Notes under the pieces: generated by a model
Told to the model about the DNA's origin: nothing
Seen by the model: only the letters and a program-made list of their open reading frames with translations
Database searches by the model: none
Shown here: piece by piece, positions 6,334 through 14,724 of the stretch
Layout: each line of letters starts with the position of its first letter
Numbering within the stretch: position 1 is the first letter of the stretch
Assembly (NCBI RefSeq): GCF_046600735.1
Contig: NZ_JBJMAW010000008.1
Span: 1 to 64,000 of the forward strand
Length of the DNA: 64,000 bases
Direction of reading: 5' to 3'
Source: Novilysobacter_A longmucuonensis
GTDB taxonomy: Bacteria; Pseudomonadota; Gammaproteobacteria; Xanthomonadales; Xanthomonadaceae
Made by a program: the position numbers and the translations under genes

Positions 6334-8688
6334 TTACTTCACATCACTGTGGCGCCGGCGCAATCGCCAGCAGCGGTGGATGCGCGCGTCGCGGGCGAAG
6401 TCCGGCGGGATGGTCTGTGCGCTGATCTCCTCGCAGTCGGCGAACGCTTCGATGCTGGCCTGGTCCATGCGGAAGCGGCGGAAGTTGTTGGAGAAATACA
6501 GCACCCCCTCGCGCGCCAGCCGTGCCACCGCGGCGCGCAGCAGGCGCACGTGCTCGGCCTGCACGTCGAAATCCTGCGCGCGCTTGGAATTGGAGAAGGT
6601 GGGCGGGTCGCAGAAGATCAGGTCGTACTCGCCGCTGTCGTTTTCCAGCCAGGCCAGCGCGTCGGCCTGCACCAGGCGGTGGCGGGCGCCGCCCATGCCA
6701 TTCTCGCCCAGGTTGTCGGCGCACCATTGCAGGTACGTTGCCGACAGGTCGACGGTGGTGGTCTGGCGCGCGCGGCCGACCGCCGCATGCATGGTGGCCG
6801 CACCGGTGTAGCCGAACAGGTTGAGGAAGCGGGTGTCCTCGGCCTCCTCGGAGATGCGCAGGCGCAGCGGACGGTGGTCCAGGAACAGGCCAGTGTCGAG
6901 GTAATCGAACAGGTTGACGCGCAGGCGTGCATCGCCCTCGCGCACGGTGACGAATTCGCCGCGCGCGTCGAGGTTTCCCGCTCTTAGATCCGCATACTTG
7001 CTGCCGCCCTTGCCCCGCGCGCGGGTCTTCATCGCGATCTGCTCGCGCGGCACCGCGAACACCTCGCGGGCCGCGGCGAGCAGCTCGTTGCGGCGGCGGC
7101 GCTGGTCGGGCTCGGGGATGTCGGCCGGCGCGGCGTACTCCTGCACGTGCAGGAAGATGCGCGGCGGGCTCTCCTCGGTCTGGTAGACGTCGATCGCGGA
7201 GGCGTACTCGGGCAGGTCGGCGTCGTAGGCGCGGAAGCAGGTGACGTGTTCGAGCTCGCGCCACGCCTTGAGCTTGCGCAGGTTCTTGCGCAGCCGGTTT
7301 GCGACCATCTGCGCACCTTCCGACAGCACCGGCGCCGACGCGGTGTCGGGTGAATCACGTTGCGGCAGCGCGATCGGGTCGCTGACGATCAGGGTGCATT
7401 CGATCGCGCCGTTGAACACCTGGTACTTCTTCGCCGCGCGCAGGCCGGTGGCGTAGGCCAGTTCGGCGTCGCCGCACAGCAGGCTGGCGCGCCAGGTCGG
7501 CACCGTGGTTTTCAGCGCGGTGCCGAGGGCGCGGTACAGCGCCGGGTCGGCGGCGAGGCGGGCGTCGTAGGGCGGGTTGCAGACGACGAGGCCGCTTGGC
7601 TGCACAGATCCGGCAAGCGGCTCCTGCGATTGGTGCTGTTGCTCGTCATCCCCGCGCAGGCCCGGATCCAGCGACTGTGCCTTCGCTTCTGCCTCTGCCC
7701 AAGGTCCGGCCGCCACCTTGTCATGGGCAGCGGAAACCGCTGGGTCCCCGCCTTCGCGGGGATGACCGATCATCTGGGGCAACGGCAATGTCTGCTGTTG
7801 TGCAACGTCCGCGACCTTCAGGTCGATCACGCCGGCCAGGCCGGCCATGACCTCGTTGTCGCGCGCGGAACGGATCGCGTGCGGGTCGATGTCGCGGCCA
7901 AAGAACACCGGGCGCAGCGCGGCGCGGCCGGCGGTCTCGCGCTGGCGGGCATCCTCGACCAGCGCCTGCCATGCGGCGCGGTCGAAGCCGCGCCAGAGGG
8001 TCGGCGGTTTGCCGCCGTGGCGCAACAGGCCGGGGGCGACGTCGGCGGCCATCAGCGCGCCTTCGATCAGCAATGTACCGCTGCCGCACATCGGGTCGAG
8101 CAGCGCGCCGCCGTCGGCGTACACCTGTGGCCAGCGGCCGCGCAGCAGCACCGCGGCGGCGAGGTTCTCCTTGAGCGGCGCCTCGCCCTGCTTCTGGCGC
8201 CAGCCGCGGCGGTGCAGCGAGCCGCCGCCCAGGTCGATCGACAGGATCGCGCGGCCTTTGCGCACCACCAGGTTCAGGCGCAGGTCGGGCGAGTCGACAT
8301 CCACGTCCGGGCGCGCGCCGGTCTGGTCGCGCATGACGTCGACCACCGCGTCCTTGACCCGCTGCGCGGCGTAGCGCGCATGGGTGATGGCACTGCCGGA
8401 GACATGCGCATCGACGGCAAGGGTATTGCCGTTGTCGAGATGTTCCGGCCATGGCAATGCGGCGACGCCGGCGTACAGGGCGTGCTCGTCGGGACAGTCG
8501 AACTCGGTGATCGGCCACAGCACGCGGCTGGCCAGGCGCGACCACATGACCGCGCGCTGCGCATCAGCCAGATCGCCCTCGGCGTTGGCGCCGGCGAGCG
8601 CGGCGGTCGCGCGCGTGCAGCCGAGCGCGACCAGCTCATCGGCGAGCAGGTACTCGAGGCCTTTGCCGCAGCTTGCGAAGAATTTCAA
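6334..8688 (-). CDS. rlmL: Bifunctional 23S rRNA G2445-N2 / G2069-N7 methyltransferase RlmKL
   Basis: Installs two guanine methylations in 23S rRNA: m2G2445 by the N-terminal half and m7G2069 by the C-terminal half (E. coli numbering). The start is a TTG at 8688 giving LKFFASCGKGLEYLLADEL, the expected first residues. An ATG 81 bp upstream adds only repeat-derived sequence. A THUMP domain precedes MCGSGTLLIEGAL (SAM motif I) and the catalytic NPPY of the first domain. The second domain has FLNLFGYTGAATMHAA and the DPPTFSNSK motif. About 50 extra residues sit between the DVA strand end and NPPY of domain one. They are encoded by an inserted palindromic repeat (7645-7766) and include HPREGGDP and LDPGLRGDDE. 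Confidence 0.95.
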   Translation of the reverse strand: MKFFASCGKGLEYLLADELVALGCTRATAALAGANAEGDLADAQRAVMWSRLASRVLWPITEFDCPDEHALYAGVAALPWPEHLDNGNTLAVDAHVSGSAITHARYAAQRVKDAVVDVMRDQTGARPDVDVDSPDLRLNLVVRKGRAILSIDLGGGSLHRRGWRQKQGEAPLKENLAAAVLLRGRWPQVYADGGALLDPMCGSGTLLIEGALMAADVAPGLLRHGGKPPTLWRGFDRAAWQALVEDARQRETAGRAALRPVFFGRDIDPHAIRSARDNEVMAGLAGVIDLKVADVAQQQTLPLPQMIGHPREGGDPAVSAAHDKVAAGPWAEAEAKAQSLDPGLRGDDEQQHQSQEPLAGSVQPSGLVVCNPPYDARLAADPALYRALGTALKTTVPTWRASLLCGDAELAYATGLRAAKKYQVFNGAIECTLIVSDPIALPQRDSPDTASAPVLSEGAQMVANRLRKNLRKLKAWRELEHVTCFRAYDADLPEYASAIDVYQTEESPPRIFLHVQEYAAPADIPEPDQRRRRNELLAAAREVFAVPREQIAMKTRARGKGGSKYADLRAGNLDARGEFVTVREGDARLRVNLFDYLDTGLFLDHRPLRLRISEEAEDTRFLNLFGYTGAATMHAAVGRARQTTTVDLSATYLQWCADNLGENGMGGARHRLVQADALAWLENDSGEYDLIFCDPPTFSNSKRAQDFDVQAEHVRLLRAAVARLAREGVLYFSNNFRRFRMDQASIEAFADCEEISAQTIPPDFARDARIHRCWRLRRRHSDVK
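7645..7766. repeat. Palindromic repeat element inserted in the rlmL reading frame
   Basis: The ends are inverted copies of each other: GTCATCCCCGCG at 7645 and CGCGGGGATGAC ending at 7766. Homology continues inward for about 27 bp (AGGCCCGGATCCAG against AGGCGGGGACCCAG). This is the widespread GTCATCCCCGCGAAGGC intergenic repeat, known for giving GHPREGGDP...LDPxLRGDDE when translated. Here it is inside a gene and stays open on the coding strand. Confidence 0.85.
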
Positions 8689-8759
8689 TGTCGGTCCGTT
8701 TGAAAAGTGCAGCGGGGTGTGGGTGGGATCTACCACGGGTGGGGCAATACAGCTCCGTT

Positions 8760-8798
8760 GCCCCCTCACCCCAACCCTCTCCCGAGGGGAGAGGGGGT
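8760..8798. repeat. CCCTCTCCC hairpin, intergenic repeat/terminator-like
   Basis: CCCTCACCCCAACCCTCTCCC followed by its complement GGGAGAGGG (stem 8775-8783 with 8787-8795, 3-nt loop). A relative is at 50001-50028. It lies between the alpha/beta hydrolase stop and the rlmL start on the same strand. Confidence 0.7.
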
Positions 8799-9323
8799 TT
8801 AGAGGCTCGCGAGCAGCGCGCCGAACGCGTCGGCGCTGGTTTGCACGCTTGCGGCGAGACGGTGGCTGTCGTCGACCAGCAGCAGGCGGGCGCTGCGCGG
8901 TTGCGCCCAGTCGACCACCTGCGCGGCCGGGATCAGCTCGTCGTGCCAGCCGTGGATGATCGTGGTCGGCACGCGTGCGGCGTCGAGCGGGTGGTCCTGG
9001 TTGAGCCGGATCGGCGGCGCCATCAGGAACAGCCCGGCGACCGGCACCTGCATCGACACCAGCCCGGAGATCCAGGCGCCCAGGCTCGACCCGGCCAGCA
9101 CCAGCGGCCCCTGCGCCGATGCGGCGCGGGCCAGATCGAGCAGGCGCTGGCGGCGCGCGGCGACGTCGCCGAGTTCGCCGGCCTCGCGCCGTGCATCCAG
9201 GTCGGTGTAGTCCGGGCGCTGGTGGGTCCAGCCGAGGCGCTCGGCGGCCTCGGCCAGCGCGGTGACCTTGGTCGCGTCGGGACCGCTTTCGAAGCCGTGG
9301 GAAAGAATGCAGTGTCCGCGCAT
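8799..9323 (-). CDS. Alpha/beta hydrolase, YqiA/UPF0227-like small esterase
   Basis: A 174-residue compact alpha/beta hydrolase. ILSHGFESGPD is the oxyanion-hole strand, LAGSSLGAWISG the nucleophile elbow (GxSxG, Ser in SSLGA), IHGWHDELIP supplies the acid and DDSHRLA the catalytic His. That completes a Ser-Asp-His triad. It is close to the minimal length for the fold, as in YqiA/RBBP9-like esterases. Substrate is unknown. Its ATG is one base after the stop of the upstream MOSC gene (TGACATG), so the two are probably co-transcribed and translationally coupled. Confidence 0.8.
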   Translation of the reverse strand: MRGHCILSHGFESGPDATKVTALAEAAERLGWTHQRPDYTDLDARREAGELGDVAARRQRLLDLARAASAQGPLVLAGSSLGAWISGLVSMQVPVAGLFLMAPPIRLNQDHPLDAARVPTTIIHGWHDELIPAAQVVDWAQPRSARLLLVDDSHRLAASVQTSADAFGALLASL

Positions 9324-9324
9324 G

Positions 9325-9852
9325 TCAGGCCGTTCCCGGCTCGGTGGCGGTGTCGAAGGCCAGCGCCGTCACCGCATCGCCCAGGCGGATGGTGCCGCCC
9401 TCGAGGATCCGCGCACACAGTCCGCCCATGCCGCGCATCGCGTTGTAACCGCCAGGTCCGAGCGCCTGCTCCATGCGCGAACACGGGTCGCAGGGATCGG
9501 TGCCTTCCAGCAGCGCCTCGCCGATGCGGAAGCGCCGGCCCTTGAGCGCGATCAGCGGCAGGCCGGAGACCACCAGGTTGCGGCGCAGCAGCGCCGGCAG
9601 CACCCGGGCGTGGCCGGACAGCGCCGCGATCACCGGCAGGTGCTCGGCCTGGATCAGGGTGACGTCGCGCTTGCCGCTGCCGCCTTTGTAGCGGTCACCG
9701 ACCAGGCCGCCACCCAGCTCGGCGACCACCGCCTCCACCGCCACCATCGGCACGCCGCGCGCAGGGCGCAGGCCGATCCAGTCGACACGGCCGCAACGCG
9801 GCAGGTTGGCCATCAATCGGCCGAGCGCGGAATCGGCGGGAGGCAGTTTCAT
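9325..9852 (-). CDS. MOSC domain-containing protein
   Basis: A 175-residue MOSC (molybdenum cofactor sulfurase C-terminal) domain protein. Signatures include GLVGDRYKGGSGKRDVTLIQAEHL near the N-terminus, LLRRNLVVSG, and GTDPCDPCSRME with the conserved cysteine that in other members carries persulfide or contacts the pterin cofactor. MGGLCARILEGG closes the domain. Family members bind molybdopterin or act in reduction of N-hydroxylated compounds (YiiM, YcbX). No molybdenum enzyme gene is adjacent. It lies directly upstream of the hydrolase with a one-base gap. Confidence 0.85.
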   Translation of the reverse strand: MKLPPADSALGRLMANLPRCGRVDWIGLRPARGVPMVAVEAVVAELGGGLVGDRYKGGSGKRDVTLIQAEHLPVIAALSGHARVLPALLRRNLVVSGLPLIALKGRRFRIGEALLEGTDPCDPCSRMEQALGPGGYNAMRGMGGLCARILEGGTIRLGDAVTALAFDTATEPGTA

Positions 9853-9959
9853 CGAGGCTGTCCAGTGGAACCGGAGCGGCGGAACCGGAGCGGGCGGAAC
9901 CGCACGGATGGGGCCGGGCGGACCGGGCCGCAGCGGGGCCGAATGGTAGCATCCGGGCG

Positions 9960-10547
9960 ATGCTGCCCGACCTGCCGCCGGCCCCGCTCCACGTCGATCC
10001 GCTGCCCTATGAGGCTCGGCTTGAGCCGCGTCCGCGCGAGCAGATCGACCTGGTGGTGATCCACTGCACCGAGGTGCCGGACTTGGCCACGGCGCGGCGC
10101 TTTGGTGAGCGGGAGATGTATCCCGGCTCGCGCACCGGCAACAGCGGGCACTACTACGTCGACCGCGACGGCAGCCTGCACCAGTACGTGGCCGCCGGGC
10201 GCGTGGCCAACCACACGCGCGGCTACAACCTGCGTTCGGTCGGGATCGAACTGGTCAATACCGGGCGTTTCCCCGACTGGCTGGACTCGCGCCACCAGGC
10301 GATGGAGGAGCCCTACACCGAGGCGCAGATCGTCGCGCTGATCGCGCTGCTGCAGCGGCTTCGCGCAGAGTTGCCCGGCCTGCGGTTCATCGCCGGGCAC
10401 GAGGAGTTGGACACCACACTGGTGGCGGCGAGCGACGATGCCTCGCTGCAGGTGCACCGCAAGCGCGATCCGGGGCCGTTGTTCCCGTGGGAGCGGGTGA
10501 TGGAGGCGATCGACCTGCAGCGCCTGCGGCCGGGCAACGCACTATAG
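9960..10547 (+). CDS. N-acetylmuramoyl-L-alanine amidase, Amidase_2 (AmpD-like)
   Basis: A zinc amidase that cleaves the MurNAc-L-Ala bond, acting on anhydro-muropeptides if it is AmpD-like. Zinc ligands and signatures are VVIHCTE (H35), AAGRVANHTRGYNLRSVGIELVN (H85 region) and the late HRKRDPGPLFPW with the third ligand Asp and the usual DPG. There is no signal peptide, which fits cytoplasmic muropeptide recycling. The length of 195 residues is near AmpD. The gene diverges from the MOSC gene across about 107 bp. Its TAG stop lies in the first bases of a REP element. Confidence 0.88.
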   Translation: MLPDLPPAPLHVDPLPYEARLEPRPREQIDLVVIHCTEVPDLATARRFGEREMYPGSRTGNSGHYYVDRDGSLHQYVAAGRVANHTRGYNLRSVGIELVNTGRFPDWLDSRHQAMEEPYTEAQIVALIALLQRLRAELPGLRFIAGHEELDTTLVAASDDASLQVHRKRDPGPLFPWERVMEAIDLQRLRPGNAL

Positions 10548-10619
10548 GAGCGGCTTCAGCCGCGATCGGATACCTGGCTGATTGCGCCGATTTGGGACCG
10601 CGGCTGAAGCTGCTCCTAC
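10545..10619. repeat. REP pair (GGAGCGGCTTCAGCCGCG type)
   Basis: TAGGAGCGGCTTCAGCCGCGATC and its inverted partner CGCGGCTGAAGCTGCTCCTA bound a 75-bp stem-loop. The first TAG is the stop codon of the amidase gene. Confidence 0.85.
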
Positions 10620-10675
10620 AGGGGCAGTGGCAGCCGACGGCTATACTGGCGCGCCTGTTTCCGACGACCGTGCGC

Positions 10676-11572
10676 ATGACCTCCACCGTTTCCGAGTTGA
10701 TCGAATTGCTCTCGCTCGAACGCCTCGAGGACAACCTGTTCCGTGGTCAGAGCCGCGACATCGGCACCAAGTACGTGTTCGGCGGGCAAGTGCTCGGACA
10801 GGCGCTTTCGGCGGCCCAGGCGACGCTGGAGGCCTCGCGCGCGGCGCATTCGCTGCACGCGTATTTTCTCAAGGCCGGCGACATCCGCGCGCCGATCGTC
10901 TACCAGGTCGACCGCACCCGCGATGGCGGCAGTTTCTCGGTGCGCCGGGTCACCGCGATCCAGCACGGTCAGCCGATCTTCTTTCTCGCCGCCTCGTTCC
11001 AGGAAGCGCAGGACGGCGGCGAGCACCAACTGACGATGCCCGAGGTGCCGGGGCCGGAGGACCTCGAGCCGGCGGCCGCGGTGCCGGACAAGGTGATGGC
11101 CACGCTGCCCGACAAGATCCAGCGCTGGCTGTCGCGGCAGGGACCGTTCGAGTTCCGCCACGTCTATCCTCGCGACGAGCTCAAGCCGCCCAAGCGACCG
11201 CCCTACCAGCAGGTCTGGTTCCGCCTGGGCGAGCGCGTCGGCGATGCGCCCGAGCTGCACCGGACCCTGCTCGCCTATGCCTCGGACTTCCACCTGCTCG
11301 GCACCACGACCTTCCCGCACGGCATCAGCTACTACCAGCCGAACGTGCAGATGGCCTCGCTCGACCACGCGCTGTGGTTCCACCGCCCGTTCCGGGCCGA
11401 CGAGTGGCTGCTGTACTCGATCGACAGCCCCAGCGCCCAGGGCGCGCGCGGGCTCGCCCGCGGGCAGATCTTCGACCGCGAGGGCCGGCTGGTCGCCAGC
11501 ACCGCGCAGGAAGGCCTGATCCGTGTCGTCGCCGATGCGCAGGCCGCCGCGCAAGTGCCGGCGAGGGGCTGA
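10676..11572 (+). CDS. tesB: Acyl-CoA thioesterase II
   Basis: Hydrolyses medium- and long-chain acyl-CoA to free fatty acid and CoA. A double hotdog protein of 298 residues, close to E. coli TesB (286). The first hotdog has NLFRGQSRDIGTKYVFGGQVLGQAL and HSLHAYFLKAGD. The second has LLAYASDFHLLGTTTFPHG, whose Asp belongs to the catalytic Asp-Thr-Gln set, then DHALWFHRPFRADEWLLY and STAQEGLIRV with the Gln. The start at 10676 gives MTSTVSELIELLSLE, the canonical N-terminus. A TATACT about 35 bp upstream could be a -10 element. The next gene begins 3 bp after the stop. Confidence 0.95.
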   Translation: MTSTVSELIELLSLERLEDNLFRGQSRDIGTKYVFGGQVLGQALSAAQATLEASRAAHSLHAYFLKAGDIRAPIVYQVDRTRDGGSFSVRRVTAIQHGQPIFFLAASFQEAQDGGEHQLTMPEVPGPEDLEPAAAVPDKVMATLPDKIQRWLSRQGPFEFRHVYPRDELKPPKRPPYQQVWFRLGERVGDAPELHRTLLAYASDFHLLGTTTFPHGISYYQPNVQMASLDHALWFHRPFRADEWLLYSIDSPSAQGARGLARGQIFDREGRLVASTAQEGLIRVVADAQAAAQVPARG

Positions 11573-11575
11573 GCG

Positions 11576-12397
11576 ATGCGCCAGGTCTTCAGCAGTCCGC
11601 GCCTGGAAAACGTCGAGAAGCTCGCCGAGCTGCTGCGCGAGGCCGACATCGAGGTACGCATCACCGACGGGCGCTCCTACCAGGGCAGCCGCCGCAAACG
11701 GTTCAGCTACGGCGACAGCGAGGGGTCACGGCCGGCGCTGTGGGTGGTGCGCTCGGAGGACCAGGTCAAGGCGCGCGCGATCCTGCGCGAGGCGGGCCTG
11801 CTCGACAGCACGCGGCCCGGCAGCTTTGCCGGCCCGTCGTTCCGGATGGAGCCGCCGCCCACCCCGCAGGCCGTCTCGCGCAAGAAGCGCGCATTCCGGG
11901 TCAAGCTGTTCCTGCTGGCGGGTATCTCGGTGGTGCTGGCGCTGATGATGTCGCACATCATCAACTACGAGCCGCCGCAGCAGCTCGCCTCGCCGCCGTT
12001 CGACGGCACCGCCGCACCCACGCTGCTGCCGGTGGCGCGCGCGGTGTTCGCCAGCGAGATTCCCGCCGCGCGCATTCCGATCGTCTGCCTGGCGGTCGAC
12101 GGCAAGGACGCGCCGCAGCCGATGATCGAGGCATTGAGCAGCGATGCGGTGGCGGTGGTGCCGGCTTCGTACTGCGTGCGCGTGGCCGACGAGGACCGCG
12201 GCAGCTATCACCGCGCGTCGGGACGTGAGGCGATGCTGCTGGACGTGCACGGCTTCCGTGCGTCGTCCCCTGAACTCGCGCAGGTCCAATTCAGCGCCTA
12301 CCACCACCGCCTGTTCGGCTCCTACAAGACCCTGGAAGTGCGGCGGGTGGACGAAAAGTGGCAGGTGACGCGGGTGCTCCGTCACGTGGCGTCCTGA
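11576..12397 (+). CDS. DUF2007-like membrane protein of unknown function
   Basis: A 273-residue protein. Residues 1-75 (MRQVFSSPRLENVEKLAELL...ITDGRSY, ALWVVRSEDQVKARAIL) resemble the putative signal-transducing DUF2007 fold found in xanthomonads. A single transmembrane segment follows (about residues 110-127, VKLFLLAGISVVLALMM). The remaining 145 residues would be periplasmic and contain a Cys pair (IVCLAVDG, PASYCVRVAD). No catalytic motif is seen. It starts 3 bp after tesB and is likely in the same transcript. Function is unknown. Confidence 0.75.
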   Translation: MRQVFSSPRLENVEKLAELLREADIEVRITDGRSYQGSRRKRFSYGDSEGSRPALWVVRSEDQVKARAILREAGLLDSTRPGSFAGPSFRMEPPPTPQAVSRKKRAFRVKLFLLAGISVVLALMMSHIINYEPPQQLASPPFDGTAAPTLLPVARAVFASEIPAARIPIVCLAVDGKDAPQPMIEALSSDAVAVVPASYCVRVADEDRGSYHRASGREAMLLDVHGFRASSPELAQVQFSAYHHRLFGSYKTLEVRRVDEKWQVTRVLRHVAS

Positions 12398-12423
12398 CGC
12401 CTCGGCATAGGGAAAAGTCAAAG

Positions 12424-12495
12424 GCAAATCTCCCCCGGCCCCTCTCTGTCAAAGAGGGGCTGGGGAGATTTGCTGTTGCTGTTGCTGTTGCGGTC
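12424..12495. repeat. GCAAATC-ended hairpin plus TGCTGT hexamer run
   Basis: GCAAATCTCCCC (12424-12435) pairs exactly with GGGGAGATTTGC (12462-12473). An inner CCCCTCT/AGAGGGG pair completes a nested hairpin. Four TGCTGT-type hexamer units follow. Relatives lie at 32263-32353 and around 40735-40857. Confidence 0.75.
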
Positions 12496-12581
12496 GCAGA
12501 ACCCGCTCCATCGCGGTCCACGCCGCGCCGGGACGTTCAAGTGAAGAGCGACCATGACACCGCCGGCGCTATGCTGCCGGC

Positions 12582-13331
12582 ATGGGCACCGAGCACCACG
12601 ACACCGACGACCTGCGCCTGTTCCACACCGGCGAGCACCCCTGCGGCTACTGGCCCGACCGCATTGCCCGCGACTTGGTGCTCGACCCGCGCGATTCGCG
12701 TCTGTCGCAGTGGTATCCGCTGGCGCTGGGCTGGGGATTCCGCCGCTCCGGCGACATTGTCTACCGCCCGCATTGCCAGGGCTGCCGGGCGTGCGTGGCG
12801 GTGCGCGTTCCGGTCGAGCAGTTCGTCCCCGACCGCAGCCAGCGTCGCTGCCTGGCGCGCAATACCGACCTGGAAATACGGGTATGCCCGGCGCAACGCA
12901 GCGACGAGCACCTCGCGCTGTACCGCCGCTATCTCTCCGCGCGCCATGCGGGTGCGGGCATGGACGGCCACGGCGCGCTGGAGTTCGACCAGTTCCTGAT
13001 AGGGACCTGGAGCGAGAACCGGTTCCTGGAGCTGCGCGAGCGCGCCGAGCACGGCCAGGGACGCCTGCTCGCGGTGGCGGTTACCGACGTCGCCGAGCGG
13101 GCGCTGTCGGCGGTGTACACCTTCTTCGAACCCGAGGCCGCCGCGCGCGGACTCGGCACGCTGGCGATCCTCAAGCAGATCGAATGGGCCCGGCGCGAGC
13201 AGCGCAGCCACTTGTACCTGGGCTACTGGATCCAGGCGCACGCCAAGATGGACTACAAACGCCGTTTCCGGCCGCTGGAAGCGTTCGACGGTCGCAGCTG
13301 GCGCGATCTCGATGCCGGAGACTGTGTGTGA
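12582..13331 (+). CDS. bpt: Aspartate/glutamate leucyltransferase (N-end rule)
   Basis: Transfers Leu from Leu-tRNA to N-terminal Asp or Glu of proteins, marking them for ClpAP degradation. A 249-residue protein with the R-transferase N-domain motifs CGYWPDRIARDLVLDP and CQGCRACVAVRVPV (CxxC pairs). The C-domain has HLALYRRYLSARH, LSAVYTFFEPEAAARGLGTLAIL and the near-invariant YLGYWIQAHAKMDYKRRFRPLE. Length matches family members (about 235-255). Its stop overlaps the GTG start of the following gene by 4 bp, implying translational coupling. Confidence 0.95.
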   Translation: MGTEHHDTDDLRLFHTGEHPCGYWPDRIARDLVLDPRDSRLSQWYPLALGWGFRRSGDIVYRPHCQGCRACVAVRVPVEQFVPDRSQRRCLARNTDLEIRVCPAQRSDEHLALYRRYLSARHAGAGMDGHGALEFDQFLIGTWSENRFLELRERAEHGQGRLLAVAVTDVAERALSAVYTFFEPEAAARGLGTLAILKQIEWARREQRSHLYLGYWIQAHAKMDYKRRFRPLEAFDGRSWRDLDAGDCV

Positions 13332-14608
13332 CGTGGTCGACCCGTTTCGCCCTGGCAGCGGCTTGCCTGCTGGCCGCCGGCGCCATCGCCGGCTGCGTGC
13401 GACTGAAGGTCCACGGCGACAGACCCCCGGAGCTGCAGCCACAGGCCGACACGATGGCAACCGACCGGCCGCTGCGCGTGGCGACCTACAACACCTCGCT
13501 GTACGAGGACGCCGCGGGCGGCCTGGTCCGCCGCCTCGAGCACGGCGATCCCGAGGCACGCAACATCGCCGCGGTGCTGCAGCGGGTGCGGCCGGACCTG
13601 GTGCTGCTCAACGAGTTCGACCACGACCCGGCGCAGCGCGCGGCCGACCTGTTCCAGCGCGAGTACCTGGAGGTGGCGCAAGCCGGCGGCGGCGAGCCGC
13701 TGCACTATCGCTACCGCTATCTCGCACCGGTCAACACCGGCGTGCCGAGCGGGCTGGACCTGGACCGCGATGGCGTGGCGCGCGACAGCCGAGCCGCTGA
13801 TGCGGACCGTGCGCACGGCAACGACGCCTGGGGCTACGGCCTGCACCCGGGCCAGTACGGGATGCTGGTGCTGTCGCGCTACCCGATCGATGGCGAGGCG
13901 GTACGCACCTTCCAGAGGCTGCGATGGAGCGCGCTGCCGGGCGCGAGGCAACCGCGCGATCCCGGCACCGGCCAGGCCTGGTACCGGCCGCAGGTCTGGT
14001 CGCAATTGCGGCTGTCGTCCAAGTCGCATTGGGACGTGCCGGTGCATACCCCGTTGGGCACCGTACACCTGCTGGCATCGCACCCGACGCCTCCGGTGTT
14101 CGACGGACCGGAGGATCGCAACGGCGCGCGCAACTTCGACGAGATCCGGCTGTGGCCCGAGTACCTGTCGGCCGACCCGGCGGCGGGCGATGCGTCCGAC
14201 TGGCTGTGCGACGACCAAGGCCGGTGCGGCGGGCTGGCGCCGCAGGCGCGCTTCGTGATTGCCGGCGATCTCAACGCCGACCCGCACGATGGCGATGGCG
14301 CGCCCGGCGCGATCGCGCAGCTGCTGCAGCATCCGCGGGTGGATGCGCGGGTGGTCCCGCGCAGCGCCGGCGCGGTCGAGCGGGCGAGGCAGCGCGACCT
14401 GCCGCGCGACGGCGATATCGCCAGCCACACCGGTGATTTCGGTCCCGGCGGCGGCACCTTGCGGCTGGACTACGTGCTGCCCTCGCAAGGTTTCGCGGTG
14501 CGCGACGCGGGGGTGTTCTGGCCGGCGGACGGCACGGCGGAGGCGTCGATTGCCGGGGCCAGCGACCATTACCTGGTCTGGATCGATCTGGCCGACCCGG
14601 CCGAGTGA
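13328..14608 (+). CDS. Lipoprotein of the endonuclease/exonuclease/phosphatase family
   Basis: The GTG at 13328 overlaps the bpt stop (GTGA). The first 22 residues form a lipoprotein signal with lipobox IAGC. The 426-residue protein has the EEP superfamily order: LRVATYNTSLY, PDLVLLNEFDHD (metal-binding Glu), LLASHPTPP, FVIAGDLNADPHDGD (the Asn/Asp pair) and GASDHYLVWIDL (general-base His). These suggest a metal-dependent phosphoesterase or nuclease anchored in the envelope. Substrate is unknown. Long spacers between motifs (RFVDHD-type insert with DLDRDGVARDSRAADADRAHG) exceed a minimal EEP domain. A close REP palindrome follows the gene. Confidence 0.85.
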   Translation: MTWSTRFALAAACLLAAGAIAGCVRLKVHGDRPPELQPQADTMATDRPLRVATYNTSLYEDAAGGLVRRLEHGDPEARNIAAVLQRVRPDLVLLNEFDHDPAQRAADLFQREYLEVAQAGGGEPLHYRYRYLAPVNTGVPSGLDLDRDGVARDSRAADADRAHGNDAWGYGLHPGQYGMLVLSRYPIDGEAVRTFQRLRWSALPGARQPRDPGTGQAWYRPQVWSQLRLSSKSHWDVPVHTPLGTVHLLASHPTPPVFDGPEDRNGARNFDEIRLWPEYLSADPAAGDASDWLCDDQGRCGGLAPQARFVIAGDLNADPHDGDGAPGAIAQLLQHPRVDARVVPRSAGAVERARQRDLPRDGDIASHTGDFGPGGGTLRLDYVLPSQGFAVRDAGVFWPADGTAEASIAGASDHYLVWIDLADPAE

Positions 14609-14639
14609 CCGGCGCCGGCTCCCCGCAACCGCAGGAGCC

Positions 14640-14703
14640 GTAGGCTGGGCTGGCAAGCCCAGCACCGGGATCCACGAGTGCTGGGCTTGTCAGCCCAGCC
14701 TAC
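14640..14703. repeat. GTAG REP palindrome (GGCTGGGCT type)
   Basis: GTAGGCTGGGCTGGCAAGCC and its inverted partner ending CAGCCCAGCCTAC bound 64 bp between two convergent genes. Probably also a bidirectional terminator. Confidence 0.85.
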
Positions 14704-14724
14704 GATCCGAAAGGGCCACAGGAC

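Noticed and set aside
7360..8703. A 447-codon open frame on the plus strand opposite rlmL.
   Set aside because: Antisense shadow of a well-supported gene. Composition is typical of non-coding frames in high-GC DNA (His, Arg, Gln and Gly-rich).
12123..12581. Upstream extensions of bpt or an extra gene between the DUF2007-like gene and bpt.
   Set aside because: The gap holds a repeat hairpin and hexamers. The canonical Bpt start is at 12582.
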